Positions 1 to 8,615 are shown, numbered from the stretch's first letter. The stretch is 64,000 bases of DNA from Ignavibacterium sp037440165 (GCF_037440165.1 NZ_JBBIUQ010000013.1:1-64000); one strand, 5' to 3'. Numbers and translations: made by a program. The notes: generated by a model from the letters alone, not told the origin.

Positions 1-245
1 AAAATCCCGAAGGGATGAAATGAATGACACAACAGAAAAATAAAAAGGAAAAAATCCCGAAGGGATGAAATGATTGTAGAAAAGAAGCAAATGAAAAAAT
101 CAAAATCCCGAACAGATAAAATGAATGACACAACAGAAAAATAAAAAGGAAAAAATCCCGAAGGGATGAAATGATTGTAACAGCTTGAAAATAAAATGAT
201 AAGAATCACGAAGGGATGATATTATCATAAAATCTGGAAAAAATA
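1..245. repeat. Tandem palindromic repeat array, about 50-bp period
   Basis: Five units begin near 1, 51, 102, 152 and 203. Each opens with ATCCCGAAGGGATGAAATGA or a degraded form of it; TCCC-GAA-GGGA is a short perfect hairpin. Tails alternate: units 1 and 3 share a tail running GAATGACACAACAG and onward, units 2 and 4 share GATTGTA. The true period is therefore about 101 bp, a duplicated pair. Unit 3 is mutated in the hairpin (CCCGAACAGAT) and unit 5 is the most decayed. The array may continue left of the window. No ORF in it looks real, and it ends just before the TTG start at 246. Confidence 0.85.
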
Positions 246-890
246 TTGATTGAATTGAAATACAAATACAATCCACCATCATTGTTAAAAAAAATTTTCA
301 ATGAATTTTATTGGAATACTACAAACAATAAAATTCTCCTGACATTTGATGATGGTCCTTTACCCGAAACCACAGAAATTATTCTGGACACACTTTCTAA
401 GAATGGAATAATAGCATTGTTCTTTTGTGTTGGTGAGAATGTTAAAAAATATCCTGAATTAACTAAGCGAATTATGAGTGAAGGACACATAATTGGTAAT
501 CATACATATAACCATAAAATACTTAAAACATTAACTAAAGAAGAAAAATTGAATCAGATAAAAAGTTTTAATGAATTGGTGATTAAAGAATTTAATTATC
601 AGGTAAAATATTTTCGTCCTCCGCACGGGATGTTCCAATTGGGGACCAACTCTTTTTTGAAAGAACTTAATCTTAAAAATGTTATGTGGTCACTACTCAC
701 TTATGATTATAAAAATAATTTTGACTTAGTTAAGTTTGCCGTTACAAATTTTCTTAAAAAGGATTCAATAATTGTTTTACACGATAGCATTAAATCAAAA
801 GATATTATTCGCAATTCGATTGAATTTATTATCGACTATGCCTCTGAGAGAAATTTCAGTTTCGGAGAACCATCAGAATGCTTGAAATAA
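246..890 (+). CDS. Polysaccharide deacetylase (NodB domain, CE4)
   Basis: Predicted metal-dependent N- or O-deacetylase acting on a glycan or glycolipid. All NodB motifs are visible: TFDDGP at residues 33-38, NHTYNH (metal histidines) at 85-90, RPPHG at 124-128, a tryptophan in MWS near 148, and VLHDS at 177-181. There is no clear signal peptide, so it may act at the cytoplasmic face on a lipid-linked substrate. Its 214 aa are just the catalytic domain. The start is TTG, since no earlier ATG is in frame and the upstream DNA is repeat array. It overlaps the next gene by 13 bp, so it is probably cotranscribed with the GT2 and radical SAM genes. Confidence 0.88.
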   Translation: MIELKYKYNPPSLLKKIFNEFYWNTTNNKILLTFDDGPLPETTEIILDTLSKNGIIALFFCVGENVKKYPELTKRIMSEGHIIGNHTYNHKILKTLTKEEKLNQIKSFNELVIKEFNYQVKYFRPPHGMFQLGTNSFLKELNLKNVMWSLLTYDYKNNFDLVKFAVTNFLKKDSIIVLHDSIKSKDIIRNSIEFIIDYASERNFSFGEPSECLK

Positions 891-1969
891 TTTTTACAAT
901 AATTCTTGTCGGTTATTTTATTCAAACTATTATCTTCATTGTTGGGACTAATAAGTCATTTGAAAAAAATCCAAATGAAAAACTTCCGACTGCTACGGTG
1001 ATTGTTGCTGCGAGAAATGAAGAAGAAAACATTCTCAGAACTCTAAATTCTTTAGCCAAACTTGAATACCCTGAAGGTAAACTTGAAATCATTCTGGTTG
1101 ATGATCAATCAACTGATGCAACGGGGAAGATTATGGATGATTTCATACAAGATAAACCACATTTTAAGAAAATTACCACTCATAAAGATGATCTGAAACT
1201 GATTGGTAAAATGCGTGCTCTTGCTTACGGAGTTAAGGAAGCAAAAGGTGATATTATTCTTACAACCGATGCTGACTGTGAAGTAAAACCGACCTGGGTA
1301 AAAACGATTTGTTCATATTATAAAGATGATGTTGCACTTGTAGCTGGTTTTACAACTCAGGTTGCAGAAAACTGGTTTGGCGGAATGCAGGCACTCGATT
1401 TTATTTATCTGTTAACAGCCGGAGCTGGAACAGTTAATATCGGGAAATCGATTTCCTGCATTGGGAATAATATGTCTTACAGAAAATCGACTTATGATGA
1501 AGTCGGCGGATATGAAGCACTGCCATTCAGTGTTACTGAAGATTTCACATTGATGAATGCTATTTACAATCTTAAAAAATACAAAGTAATTTTTCCTTTG
1601 GACAAAGATGCATTAGTAACTTCAATACCTTGTAAAGATGTAAAAAGTTTAATCAGACAAAAGAAGAGATGGGGAGTTGGAGGACTTGCTGTTCCATTGC
1701 GCGGTTTTGTAATTATGTTCTGGGGATTTCTTGCTAATCTTCTTGTTCTTTTAACTCCATTCTTTTTTTCTGCAAACTGGTTGTATCTCGTTACTTTCAA
1801 AATTTCAATGGATTTCTTTTTATTGTATCCTGTTCATAAAAAACTCGGTATAGAAAAAAACTTAAAATATTTTTTCCATCATCAATTATATTATCTGATT
1901 TATGTTGTGATACTTCCTTTCATTGTGCTGCCAAATAAAAAAGTTATCTGGAAAGGGAGAACTTACTGA
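878..1969 (+). CDS. Membrane glycosyltransferase, family 2
   Basis: A GT-A fold processive-type glycosyltransferase. A membrane helix at residues 2-23 is followed by the catalytic domain (VIVAARNEEEN at 41-51, VDDQSTD at 74-80, TTDADC at 129-134, and QKKRW near 260, resembling the Q/RxxRW motif of membrane GT2 enzymes), then two to three C-terminal membrane segments. It probably moves a sugar onto a lipid or growing glycan at the inner membrane. The stop codon overlaps the next start (TGATG), so translation is probably coupled. The adjacent deacetylase suggests the product is deacetylated; the substrate cannot be read from sequence. Confidence 0.88.
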   Translation: MLEIIFTIILVGYFIQTIIFIVGTNKSFEKNPNEKLPTATVIVAARNEEENILRTLNSLAKLEYPEGKLEIILVDDQSTDATGKIMDDFIQDKPHFKKITTHKDDLKLIGKMRALAYGVKEAKGDIILTTDADCEVKPTWVKTICSYYKDDVALVAGFTTQVAENWFGGMQALDFIYLLTAGAGTVNIGKSISCIGNNMSYRKSTYDEVGGYEALPFSVTEDFTLMNAIYNLKKYKVIFPLDKDALVTSIPCKDVKSLIRQKKRWGVGGLAVPLRGFVIMFWGFLANLLVLLTPFFFSANWLYLVTFKISMDFFLLYPVHKKLGIEKNLKYFFHHQLYYLIYVVILPFIVLPNKKVIWKGRTY

Positions 1970-2964
1970 TGCTGCTGCTCTGTAATTATTATGTAACATA
2001 CCGTTGTAATGCTTATTGTGAATTTTGTCATTTCGGTTTTCATGAAAATTTTAAGAACACTCCATTTGCTAATTTAAATGACTTCAAGTCGAATGTGGAG
2101 CAGCTCGCAGAACTTGGTGTAAAGTTTATAGACTTAACCGGCGGTGAACCACTTCTTCACCGCGATATTGGCGAGATGGCAAAGTTTGCAAGGTCACTGA
2201 AAATGCAAACAAGCATTACTACAAACGGGTTGCTTTATCCGAAATTTGCTGAAAGACTTGCAGGCAATATTAATCTTTTACATTTCTCACTTGATTCACC
2301 TGATGAAGATGAGCATAACAGAATCAGAAAGGTTAATTGCTACAGAAGTGTTTTCAAAAGTATTGAGATAGCAAAATCTCTTGATGAATTTCCTGATATT
2401 CTCTTTACTGTTACAAATGAAACTTATCATAAACTTCCACGGATGTATGAGATTGCAAGAGAACACGATTTGGTTCTGCTGGTGAATCCAGTCTTTTCTT
2501 ATTTTGGAAATCCTGGTTTGAATGAAGTGGCGATTGATTTTGTCGAAGAGTATTGTGATGGAAAACTTGATGTTTATCTTAACAAAGGATTTATGAAGTT
2601 GAGAAGAGATGGCGGAAATCATATTGATGATCCAAAATGCAAAGCAGTTTCAAGAGTAATAGTTATTTCGCCGAATAATGAAATTATTCTTCCTTGTTAT
2701 CATTTCGGAAAAGAAACAATTAAGATTGACAGACCAATAAAAGTAATTCGTGAGTCAGAGAAAATTAAATATTACAAAAAGATGGAGGGAAGATTTGATT
2801 TCTGTGAAGGATGCACAGTCAATTGTTATTTTGAACCTTCATTTGCTTTCCCGACAAATTATTATGCGATTACTAGCCTTACATCAAAGTTTAAATACAG
2901 TTACAATAAATTGATTAAACAAAAAATTAAAAAGTTTACTTTCAGGAAATCAGAGACGCAATGA
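1969..2964 (+). CDS. Radical SAM protein with SPASM-like C-terminus
   Basis: The N-terminus carries CNAYCEFC, giving C13, C17 and C20, the CxxxCxxC motif for the SAM-binding 4Fe-4S cluster. GGEP at 58-61 is the SAM-contact loop. Five further cysteines at 224, 243, 279, 282 and 286 (CxxC and CxxxC spacing at the end) look like a SPASM/twitch auxiliary-cluster domain. Such enzymes modify peptides, sugars or lipids by radical chemistry. No precursor peptide is seen nearby, and the neighbours are glycan and membrane genes, so a lipid or glycan substrate is as likely as a peptide. The gene is coupled to both neighbours by ATGA-type overlaps. The specific function is unknown. Confidence 0.85.
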   Translation: MLLLCNYYVTYRCNAYCEFCHFGFHENFKNTPFANLNDFKSNVEQLAELGVKFIDLTGGEPLLHRDIGEMAKFARSLKMQTSITTNGLLYPKFAERLAGNINLLHFSLDSPDEDEHNRIRKVNCYRSVFKSIEIAKSLDEFPDILFTVTNETYHKLPRMYEIAREHDLVLLVNPVFSYFGNPGLNEVAIDFVEEYCDGKLDVYLNKGFMKLRRDGGNHIDDPKCKAVSRVIVISPNNEIILPCYHFGKETIKIDRPIKVIRESEKIKYYKKMEGRFDFCEGCTVNCYFEPSFAFPTNYYAITSLTSKFKYSYNKLIKQKIKKFTFRKSETQ

Positions 2965-3914
2965 AAATGAATCATTCAGATGATAGAATTTTAGATTCAA
3001 AACTAAATGTCATCCTTAGCCTGACGAAGGATGACTTGGAAGAGATGTCACATTTCGACAAGGTTAGTGTGACAAGTAGAAATCATTTTAATAAATACTT
3101 AATAATTCTTATTCCTTTAATTCTCTTTGCTTCAAACTTCATTCAGGCACAGAATGTATGGTTTCCGAAAGAATTAAATATTCAGCCATTCACTGCAAAT
3201 TTTCTTGAACCAAAAGCGGGATTTCTATTCAATACAAGTGATAATAAAATTCGTCTTGATATCAGCACCTCTCAGGATATTCTTCACATAATAAATGATA
3301 AAGAAATTATATCATTCGGAGCTGACTTATTTACTTTTACAAGATTAAGAAGTGAAAAGGATTTTCATTTTCCTGTTGAAACAATAGATTATCTGTTTGG
3401 TCTGAATGCTTCATATAAAAAAAGTTTTTGTAAGAATGAAGCAGGTTTCAGAATTCGTTTTTCACACATCAGCGCGCATCTTGTTGATGGACAATTTGAT
3501 AAGGGAACAAATCAATGGCGTGATAGCAGATTACCTCAGGTTTACAGTCGTGAGTTCATCGAATTGTTTCCGTTTTTCAGATTAAATGATTTAAGATTTT
3601 ATTTAGGATTAACTTACATATTCCACTCTTCACCAAAAGAGATTAAGAAAGGAGTTTTTCAGATTGGAGGAGATTACTTTGCCACAGCGTTAAAGACGCA
3701 ATGGTTTATTCCTTTTATTGCTTATGATTTTAAGTTAAGCGGAAAAGAAAAATATGTTGGCAATAATTTTATTAACTTTGGAGTAAAGTTTGGTGAATTC
3801 AATAAAAAAGGTTTCAGTATTTATTATTCATACATTTCAGGTAAAAGTGTTCACGGAGAATTTTTTGATTTGAACGAAAACTACTCAAGTATAGGATTTA
3901 ATATGGATTTATAA
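2961..3914 (+). CDS. Outer-membrane protein, DUF1207-like, with inserted palindromic element
   Basis: The mature part looks like an outer-membrane beta barrel rich in aromatic strands, with motifs such as FSHISAHLVDG and YISGKSVHGEFF that recall DUF1207 proteins. As called from the ATG overlapping the upstream stop, the protein has a 44-residue leader before a normal signal peptide (about residues 45-64, ending IQAQ). That leader contains a 69-bp palindromic repeat encoding VILSLTKDD and HFDKVSVT (residues 16-38). The in-frame GTG at 3069, at the end of the repeat and preceded by AAGG, would give a conventional signal peptide and may be the true start. Function unknown. Confidence 0.75.
   Translation: MKMNHSDDRILDSKLNVILSLTKDDLEEMSHFDKVSVTSRNHFNKYLIILIPLILFASNFIQAQNVWFPKELNIQPFTANFLEPKAGFLFNTSDNKIRLDISTSQDILHIINDKEIISFGADLFTFTRLRSEKDFHFPVETIDYLFGLNASYKKSFCKNEAGFRIRFSHISAHLVDGQFDKGTNQWRDSRLPQVYSREFIELFPFFRLNDLRFYLGLTYIFHSSPKEIKKGVFQIGGDYFATALKTQWFIPFIAYDFKLSGKEKYVGNNFINFGVKFGEFNKKGFSIYYSYISGKSVHGEFFDLNENYSSIGFNMDL
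3006..3074 (+). repeat. Palindromic in-frame element, copy A
   Basis: A 69-bp element with two hairpins. The first is GTCATCCT (3009-3016) pairing with AGGATGAC (3028-3035); the second is TGTCACA (3046-3052) pairing with TGTGACA (3068-3074). It lies inside the 5' end of the outer-membrane protein gene and keeps the frame open. A second copy of exactly the same length, about 80 percent identical, is at 7514-7582. It resembles the short palindromic repeats that commonly scatter through Bacteroidota genomes. Confidence 0.85.
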
Positions 3915-4951
3915 TGTCAAAATTTTCAGAACCCACATTCAGCAAGCTTCCACCGCAGTCAACTTACTCAACTACTGCAGCAAAAGAGAAAAGCAAAAAG
4001 ATTCGAAGCTATCTTGTTCACATCGGATTATTCATTCTTACTTTTATTACTACAACAATTGCCGGAGTTGAGTGGACGACAGGTTTATTTCCGCCTTATG
4101 AGTTCAGTATGCTTGCAAAAGGATTACCATACTCAATTAGTATTTTAACTATTATCACTTTTCATGAATTCGGACACTACTTTGCAGCAAAGTATCATCG
4201 AGTTCGGTCAACACTTCCATTTTATATTCCATTTCCTCCGATTCAGTATTTTATAAACTTCGGAACGATAGGAGCAGTAATTAAAACTAAATCACCAATC
4301 TATTCCAAAAGGGCAATGTTTGATATTGGTGTTGCAGGACCAATTGCAGGTTTTGTTGCAACTACTGCAATTTTAATTTATGGTTTTATGAATGTTCCTC
4401 CTGTTGAATACATTCTTCAAATTCATCCGAATTATTTTTCACCTGATTATGGCAAGGAAGGACTTCAATTAGTTTTCGGTGATTCGATTTTATTTATAAT
4501 TCTGAGAGAAATTTTTGTTCAGCCAAATACCTTCTTTCCTCCGATGAGTGAAATTTATCATTATCCTTATCTCTGTGCAGGTTGGTTTGGATTATTCGTA
4601 ACAAGTATGAATATGATTCCCGTTGGTCAGCTTGATGGCGGACATATTGCCTATACAATGTTTGGAGATAAAAAGCATTTTGCAATTTCTTCAATAGCTT
4701 TCATTTTTCTTTTTGTTGCGGGAGTTGCAGGAATTCTTGATTCAACTTTGGGATTTAATATCGGAATAGGCTGGTCCGGCTGGCTTTTCTGGGCATTGGT
4801 TCTGTATTTTATTATAAGATTAAAACATCCTCCTGTAAATGATGATTCAGAGCTTGATGCCAAAAGAAAAATTTTGGGCTGGATAAGTTTTATAATTCTT
4901 GTTTTGTCTTTTTCATTCGCACCAATTATGATTACAAATCCGATTGTCTGA
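3914..4951 (+). CDS. Site-2 protease family zinc metalloprotease (M50)
   Basis: An intramembrane zinc protease. HEFGH at residues 84-88 lies in a hydrophobic helix and supplies two zinc ligands and the catalytic Glu. NMIPVGQLDGGH at 233-244 carries the third ligand, Asp241. Several other membrane segments surround these, and there is no PDZ domain, so the architecture is the compact type. Family members release membrane-anchored regulators or clear signal-peptide remnants. The start ATG overlaps the previous stop by one base, placing it last in the deacetylase/GT2/radical SAM operon. Its substrate is unknown. Confidence 0.9.
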   Translation: MSKFSEPTFSKLPPQSTYSTTAAKEKSKKIRSYLVHIGLFILTFITTTIAGVEWTTGLFPPYEFSMLAKGLPYSISILTIITFHEFGHYFAAKYHRVRSTLPFYIPFPPIQYFINFGTIGAVIKTKSPIYSKRAMFDIGVAGPIAGFVATTAILIYGFMNVPPVEYILQIHPNYFSPDYGKEGLQLVFGDSILFIILREIFVQPNTFFPPMSEIYHYPYLCAGWFGLFVTSMNMIPVGQLDGGHIAYTMFGDKKHFAISSIAFIFLFVAGVAGILDSTLGFNIGIGWSGWLFWALVLYFIIRLKHPPVNDDSELDAKRKILGWISFIILVLSFSFAPIMITNPIV

Positions 4952-5073
4952 TAAAATATTTTTATTCATCTGAAATGAAAAATCTAAACAGGCATTTAAT
5001 TTAACTTTTGTAAAGAAGTATTATACACATATTTTTACCTTGTTCAAATAAGCGCAATAAAAAACATTACAAT

Positions 5074-5883
5074 ATGAATTTCAGAATAAAAAGTTTCATT
5101 TCAATTTTCATTATCTCATCTTTTTTCATTTCCTGTGAAAAGGAATTTGATACTGTAATTGATACTCAAAAGCCCTCTTATCAGGTTGTTTCAGTTTCGC
5201 CTAAAGATTCAGTTATTTTTAATGTAAATGATTCTTCACTGGTTGTTAGTATTCAATTCACTCAGAGCAGTATAATCAATTCAGTAATTGCAGAAATAAT
5301 TGATCCGGCAGGCAAAAATTATTTGGGAGAAACATTACCTTTATTTGATAATGGTAAATCAGTGAATGGCGATCAGTCTGCAAATGATAAGATTTTCTCC
5401 AACAAAATGTTTATGAAAAGCAATTCACTGAATGGAAAATATGATTTGAAATTTTATACTTCAGATAATACTTCTCCACAAAAATTAGTTGCATGGTCAA
5501 CATTCAAATATCGAAATGGTCAGTCAAATACTGCACCTGAAATTTCAAACGCATTAGTTGAACCTGATACAGTTGAAGTAACTAATACGATTAATATTTT
5601 AACTTCACTTGTTGTTAATGATCAGAATGGATTAAATGATATTGACGAAGTATTTTTCATTGTTTATCGTCCGGATGGAACCACAAGCGGCAATAAAGTC
5701 TTTTTATTTGATGATGGTAATCTTACGCTTAACGGAGATCAGACTGCCGGTGATGGAATTTATTCGAGAATCATATCAGTAAATCAGTCTAATGCAAAAG
5801 GAACTTATCGTTTCGAGTTTCAGGCAATTGATCGTGGTGGTCTAATAAGTAACATCATTAACTATGCGGTACTTATTCAATGA
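5074..5883 (+). CDS. Lipoprotein with repeated Ig-like domains
   Basis: The N-terminus is a lipoprotein signal with lipobox FISC (Cys21). Two similar halves follow, each with a segment like DNGKSVNGDQSANDKIFS or DGNLTLNGDQTAGDGIYS, suggesting duplicated beta-sandwich domains on the periplasmic or cell surface side. No enzymatic motif is visible. It follows a 122-bp gap after the protease gene and overlaps the next gene by 4 bp (ATGA), so it probably starts a new unit with the propeller protein. Function unknown. Confidence 0.75.
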   Translation: MNFRIKSFISIFIISSFFISCEKEFDTVIDTQKPSYQVVSVSPKDSVIFNVNDSSLVVSIQFTQSSIINSVIAEIIDPAGKNYLGETLPLFDNGKSVNGDQSANDKIFSNKMFMKSNSLNGKYDLKFYTSDNTSPQKLVAWSTFKYRNGQSNTAPEISNALVEPDTVEVTNTINILTSLVVNDQNGLNDIDEVFFIVYRPDGTTSGNKVFLFDDGNLTLNGDQTAGDGIYSRIISVNQSNAKGTYRFEFQAIDRGGLISNIINYAVLIQ

Positions 5884-7439
5884 AAAATTTTTTAATTCTA
5901 ATAGTAACAGTACTAATTCAAATTAACTTTGCCCAAGTCGTATCTTACAAGATTGGTGATGAAATCAGCCGGCTTGATAAAGTCAGTTCATTAAGTCCAA
6001 TCAGTAATACAATAATTGATATCATTACAATTGGTGATACTATCTGGCTTGGCACAAGCAGAGGAGTTAGTCTATCAACTGACAGGGGTGAAACATGGAC
6101 TAATTTCTATGGAAGAGTTGATTTTGGAACAGATAACGTCTCTGCTATCGGATATAACAATGGGACCTTTTGGTGTGCAACTGCAATTTCACAGGAAGTA
6201 ACTGGAGGTCAGAAGCTGCCAGCCGGCACCGGATTAAAATATACGACTAACTTAGGTATTACCTGGAATTCTGTTCCTCAACCAATTGATGGACAGAATG
6301 ATAATCAGATTCAATATGGAATTAATATACTTCCTGCGCTGCCTGTAACAGTAACAGTTCAAAATCTTTGTTATGATATTGCTTTTACAGGAAACACAAT
6401 CTGGATTGCAACATTTGCCGGTGGCTTAAGAAGAAGCACAGATAATGGACAGACCTGGCAAAGAGTTGTGCTTCCACCTGATAATAAAAATTCAATTTCA
6501 CCAACTGACACACTTGACTTTTGCCTTGCACCGGTCGGTGGAAGTTTTTGTTCAGTAGGAAATCTTAATCACAGAGTATTTTCTGTGATTGCAATAAACG
6601 ATTCAACTCTTCTTGTCGGAACTGCAAATGGCATAAATAAAACTACAAAAGCAAATGATCCGAACCCAAGCTGGGTAAAGTTTAATCATCAGAATCAAAC
6701 TAATCCAATAAGTGGAAATTTTATTACCGCACTCGGTTATAACAGCGTTTCAAATTCTATCTGGGCATCAAGCTGGAAAGCTGAAGATCAGGATGAATTT
6801 TATGGCGTAAGTTTTTCATCTGATGGAGGATTGAACTGGCAGACAACTTTGGCAGATGAACGACCACATAACTTCGCATTTAAATTTGCTCAACCGATTG
6901 TGTTAACTGATAATGGTGCTTTTCGCTCAACAGATAACGGACAAACCTGGATTTTACCAAATGCAATTGTGGATAATCAAACCGGTGCTCAGCTTCGTAC
7001 AAATATTTTTTACAGTGCAGCAGTAACTGGTAATTATATTTTTCTCGGAAGTGATGATGGTTTAGCAAGATTAAAGGAAAACATCGGAAGCGTTTGGCAA
7101 GGTGAATGGAAAGTTTATCTTTCATCATCTTCGCTTGAATCGAGTGACGATACTTATTGTTATCCAAATCCGTTTTCACCCCGACAGGAATTGCTGAAAA
7201 TCAGATACAGTACAAAAGGTGTATTTGAGAATGTTACAATCAGAATTTATGATTTCTCATTCAATTATGTTGCTACAGTTATTCAGAATGCACCGAGATT
7301 AACAGACATTGAAGGCGCTCCGGATTTTTGGGATGGAAGAGATGATAATGGGAATTATGTTCCCAATGGTGTTTACTTTTACAGAATTGAAATTGGTAAC
7401 AGCGATTCTGTATTTGGAAAAATTTTAGTACTGCAGTAG
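5880..7439 (+). CDS. Secreted beta-propeller protein with T9SS/FlgD-like C-terminal domain
   Basis: After a signal peptide (to about residue 19, NFAQ), at least five Asp-box motifs are visible (STDRGETW, TTNLGITW, STDNGQTW twice, SSDGGLNW), which mark a BNR/sortilin-like beta propeller. The last 90 residues (CYPNPFSP, then VTIRIYDFS, WDGRDDNGNYVPNGVYFYRIE) match the FlgD-like Ig domain used as a type IX sorting signal in this group. It is probably exported and surface-attached or released. It is translationally coupled to the upstream lipoprotein, and two PorV-like barrels follow. The ligand is unknown. Confidence 0.85.
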   Translation: MKNFLILIVTVLIQINFAQVVSYKIGDEISRLDKVSSLSPISNTIIDIITIGDTIWLGTSRGVSLSTDRGETWTNFYGRVDFGTDNVSAIGYNNGTFWCATAISQEVTGGQKLPAGTGLKYTTNLGITWNSVPQPIDGQNDNQIQYGINILPALPVTVTVQNLCYDIAFTGNTIWIATFAGGLRRSTDNGQTWQRVVLPPDNKNSISPTDTLDFCLAPVGGSFCSVGNLNHRVFSVIAINDSTLLVGTANGINKTTKANDPNPSWVKFNHQNQTNPISGNFITALGYNSVSNSIWASSWKAEDQDEFYGVSFSSDGGLNWQTTLADERPHNFAFKFAQPIVLTDNGAFRSTDNGQTWILPNAIVDNQTGAQLRTNIFYSAAVTGNYIFLGSDDGLARLKENIGSVWQGEWKVYLSSSSLESSDDTYCYPNPFSPRQELLKIRYSTKGVFENVTIRIYDFSFNYVATVIQNAPRLTDIEGAPDFWDGRDDNGNYVPNGVYFYRIEIGNSDSVFGKILVLQ

Positions 7440-7447
7440 AGGTTAAA

Positions 7448-8581
7448 TTGAAAAATTATTTTAATCCTAATCTTAAAACTATATCACAATTCGATAAATT
7501 GAGTTTGAAAGGCAATGTCATCCTGAGCCTGTCGAAGGATGACTTTGAGAAGATACCACGCCTCGACAAGCTAAGCGTGACAAAAAATATTTTCTTTATT
7601 TTGTTTTTTTTACTCAGTTCGGTTGTATCAAATTTTGCACAACCAAAATTTAGTGAGATGTCTGTAAAGCCCGGCGCATTCAGCAGAATAGGATTCGGTC
7701 CGAGAGGCATTGGAATGGGTAACGGCTTAACATCATTAACAGAAGGAAATATAGTTGCTTACTACAATCCTGCAACTTCAGTTTTTCAGGAAGGAAATTC
7801 CTTTCAAACAGGATACTCATTTCTGTCATTGGACAGGTCATTGAATTTTTTAAGTTTCACAAGACGATTTGAATTCCGTTCGATTAAATCAGAAAACTTA
7901 GGAAGACCTGCAAGTGTTGCTGGATTAAGCGCTGGTATAATTAATTCCGGTGTAAGTAAAATCGATGGAAGAGATAATAACGGACTGAAAACCAAAGAGC
8001 TATCAACTTCAGAAAATCTTTTCTTCCTTGGAGTAGCAAATAAATTTTCAGAAAAGTTTGCGCTCGGATTAACAGTAAAACTTTACTATTATAAACTCTA
8101 TGAACAAGTTACAACAACAAGTGTTGGCCTTGATATAGGCGCACTCTACAGATTTAATGATAATTTTAACTTCTCATTCGTTCTTGCTGATCTGAATGCA
8201 AAATACAAATGGGATACAAGTCCGATTTATGGTCAGCAAGGTTTAAGCAGCGAAAATGAATTTCCTCTGCTAAAAAAATTAGGTGTAAGATATTATAATC
8301 CTGAATATAAATTTCTTATCGTAACAGAATTTGAAAACAGTAATGCCAGAACAAACATAATCAGACTTGGCGGTGAATATAATATTTACGAAGGTCTCTA
8401 TTTAAGAGCCGGAGTAGATCAACTGAATCTCAGTAATGATGATTGGGCAGTAAAGCCGGCAGCAGGTTTTAGTTATCTTTACAAAATTGATGATTACACT
8501 GTTGGAATTGATTACGCTTTTATGCTTGAACCATATTCCTCATCTGACAGACACATAATTGGAGTAAATTTTAATTTTTAG
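7448..8581 (+). CDS. PorV/PorQ-like outer-membrane barrel with inserted palindromic element
   Basis: The mature protein (FSRIGFGPRGIGMGNGLTSL, then YYNPATSV) fits the FadL-related PorV/PorQ family. PorV proteins shuttle T9SS cargo at the outer membrane. From the TTG start the protein has a leader of about 45 residues before its signal peptide (residues 46-65, ending NFAQ). The leader contains copy B of the 69-bp palindromic element. The GTG at 7577 within the element would yield a short, normal signal peptide (VTKNIFFILFF) and may be the real start. It sits directly after the T9SS propeller gene and before a second barrel gene. Confidence 0.8.
   Translation: MKNYFNPNLKTISQFDKLSLKGNVILSLSKDDFEKIPRLDKLSVTKNIFFILFFLLSSVVSNFAQPKFSEMSVKPGAFSRIGFGPRGIGMGNGLTSLTEGNIVAYYNPATSVFQEGNSFQTGYSFLSLDRSLNFLSFTRRFEFRSIKSENLGRPASVAGLSAGIINSGVSKIDGRDNNGLKTKELSTSENLFFLGVANKFSEKFALGLTVKLYYYKLYEQVTTTSVGLDIGALYRFNDNFNFSFVLADLNAKYKWDTSPIYGQQGLSSENEFPLLKKLGVRYYNPEYKFLIVTEFENSNARTNIIRLGGEYNIYEGLYLRAGVDQLNLSNDDWAVKPAAGFSYLYKIDDYTVGIDYAFMLEPYSSSDRHIIGVNFNF
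7514..7582 (+). repeat. Palindromic in-frame element, copy B
   Basis: A 69-bp element with hairpins GTCATCCT (7517-7524)/AGGATGAC (7536-7543) and CACGC (7557-7561)/GCGTG (7575-7579). Compared with copy A, the second stem has changed on both sides (A-T to G-C at paired positions), so pairing is kept. It encodes VILSLSKDD and RLDKLSVT in the same frame as copy A. Confidence 0.85.
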
Positions 8582-8615
8582 CTGTTAAAACTTAGAAATA
8601 AATCAAAAAGAGATT

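Noticed and set aside
1..245. CRISPR array
   Set aside because: Repeats are degenerate, and the sequences between them are also repeated in alternate units, so there are no unique spacers; no cas genes are near.
2296..2622. 108-codon minus-strand ORF
   Set aside because: It is antisense to the radical SAM coding region and has no family features.
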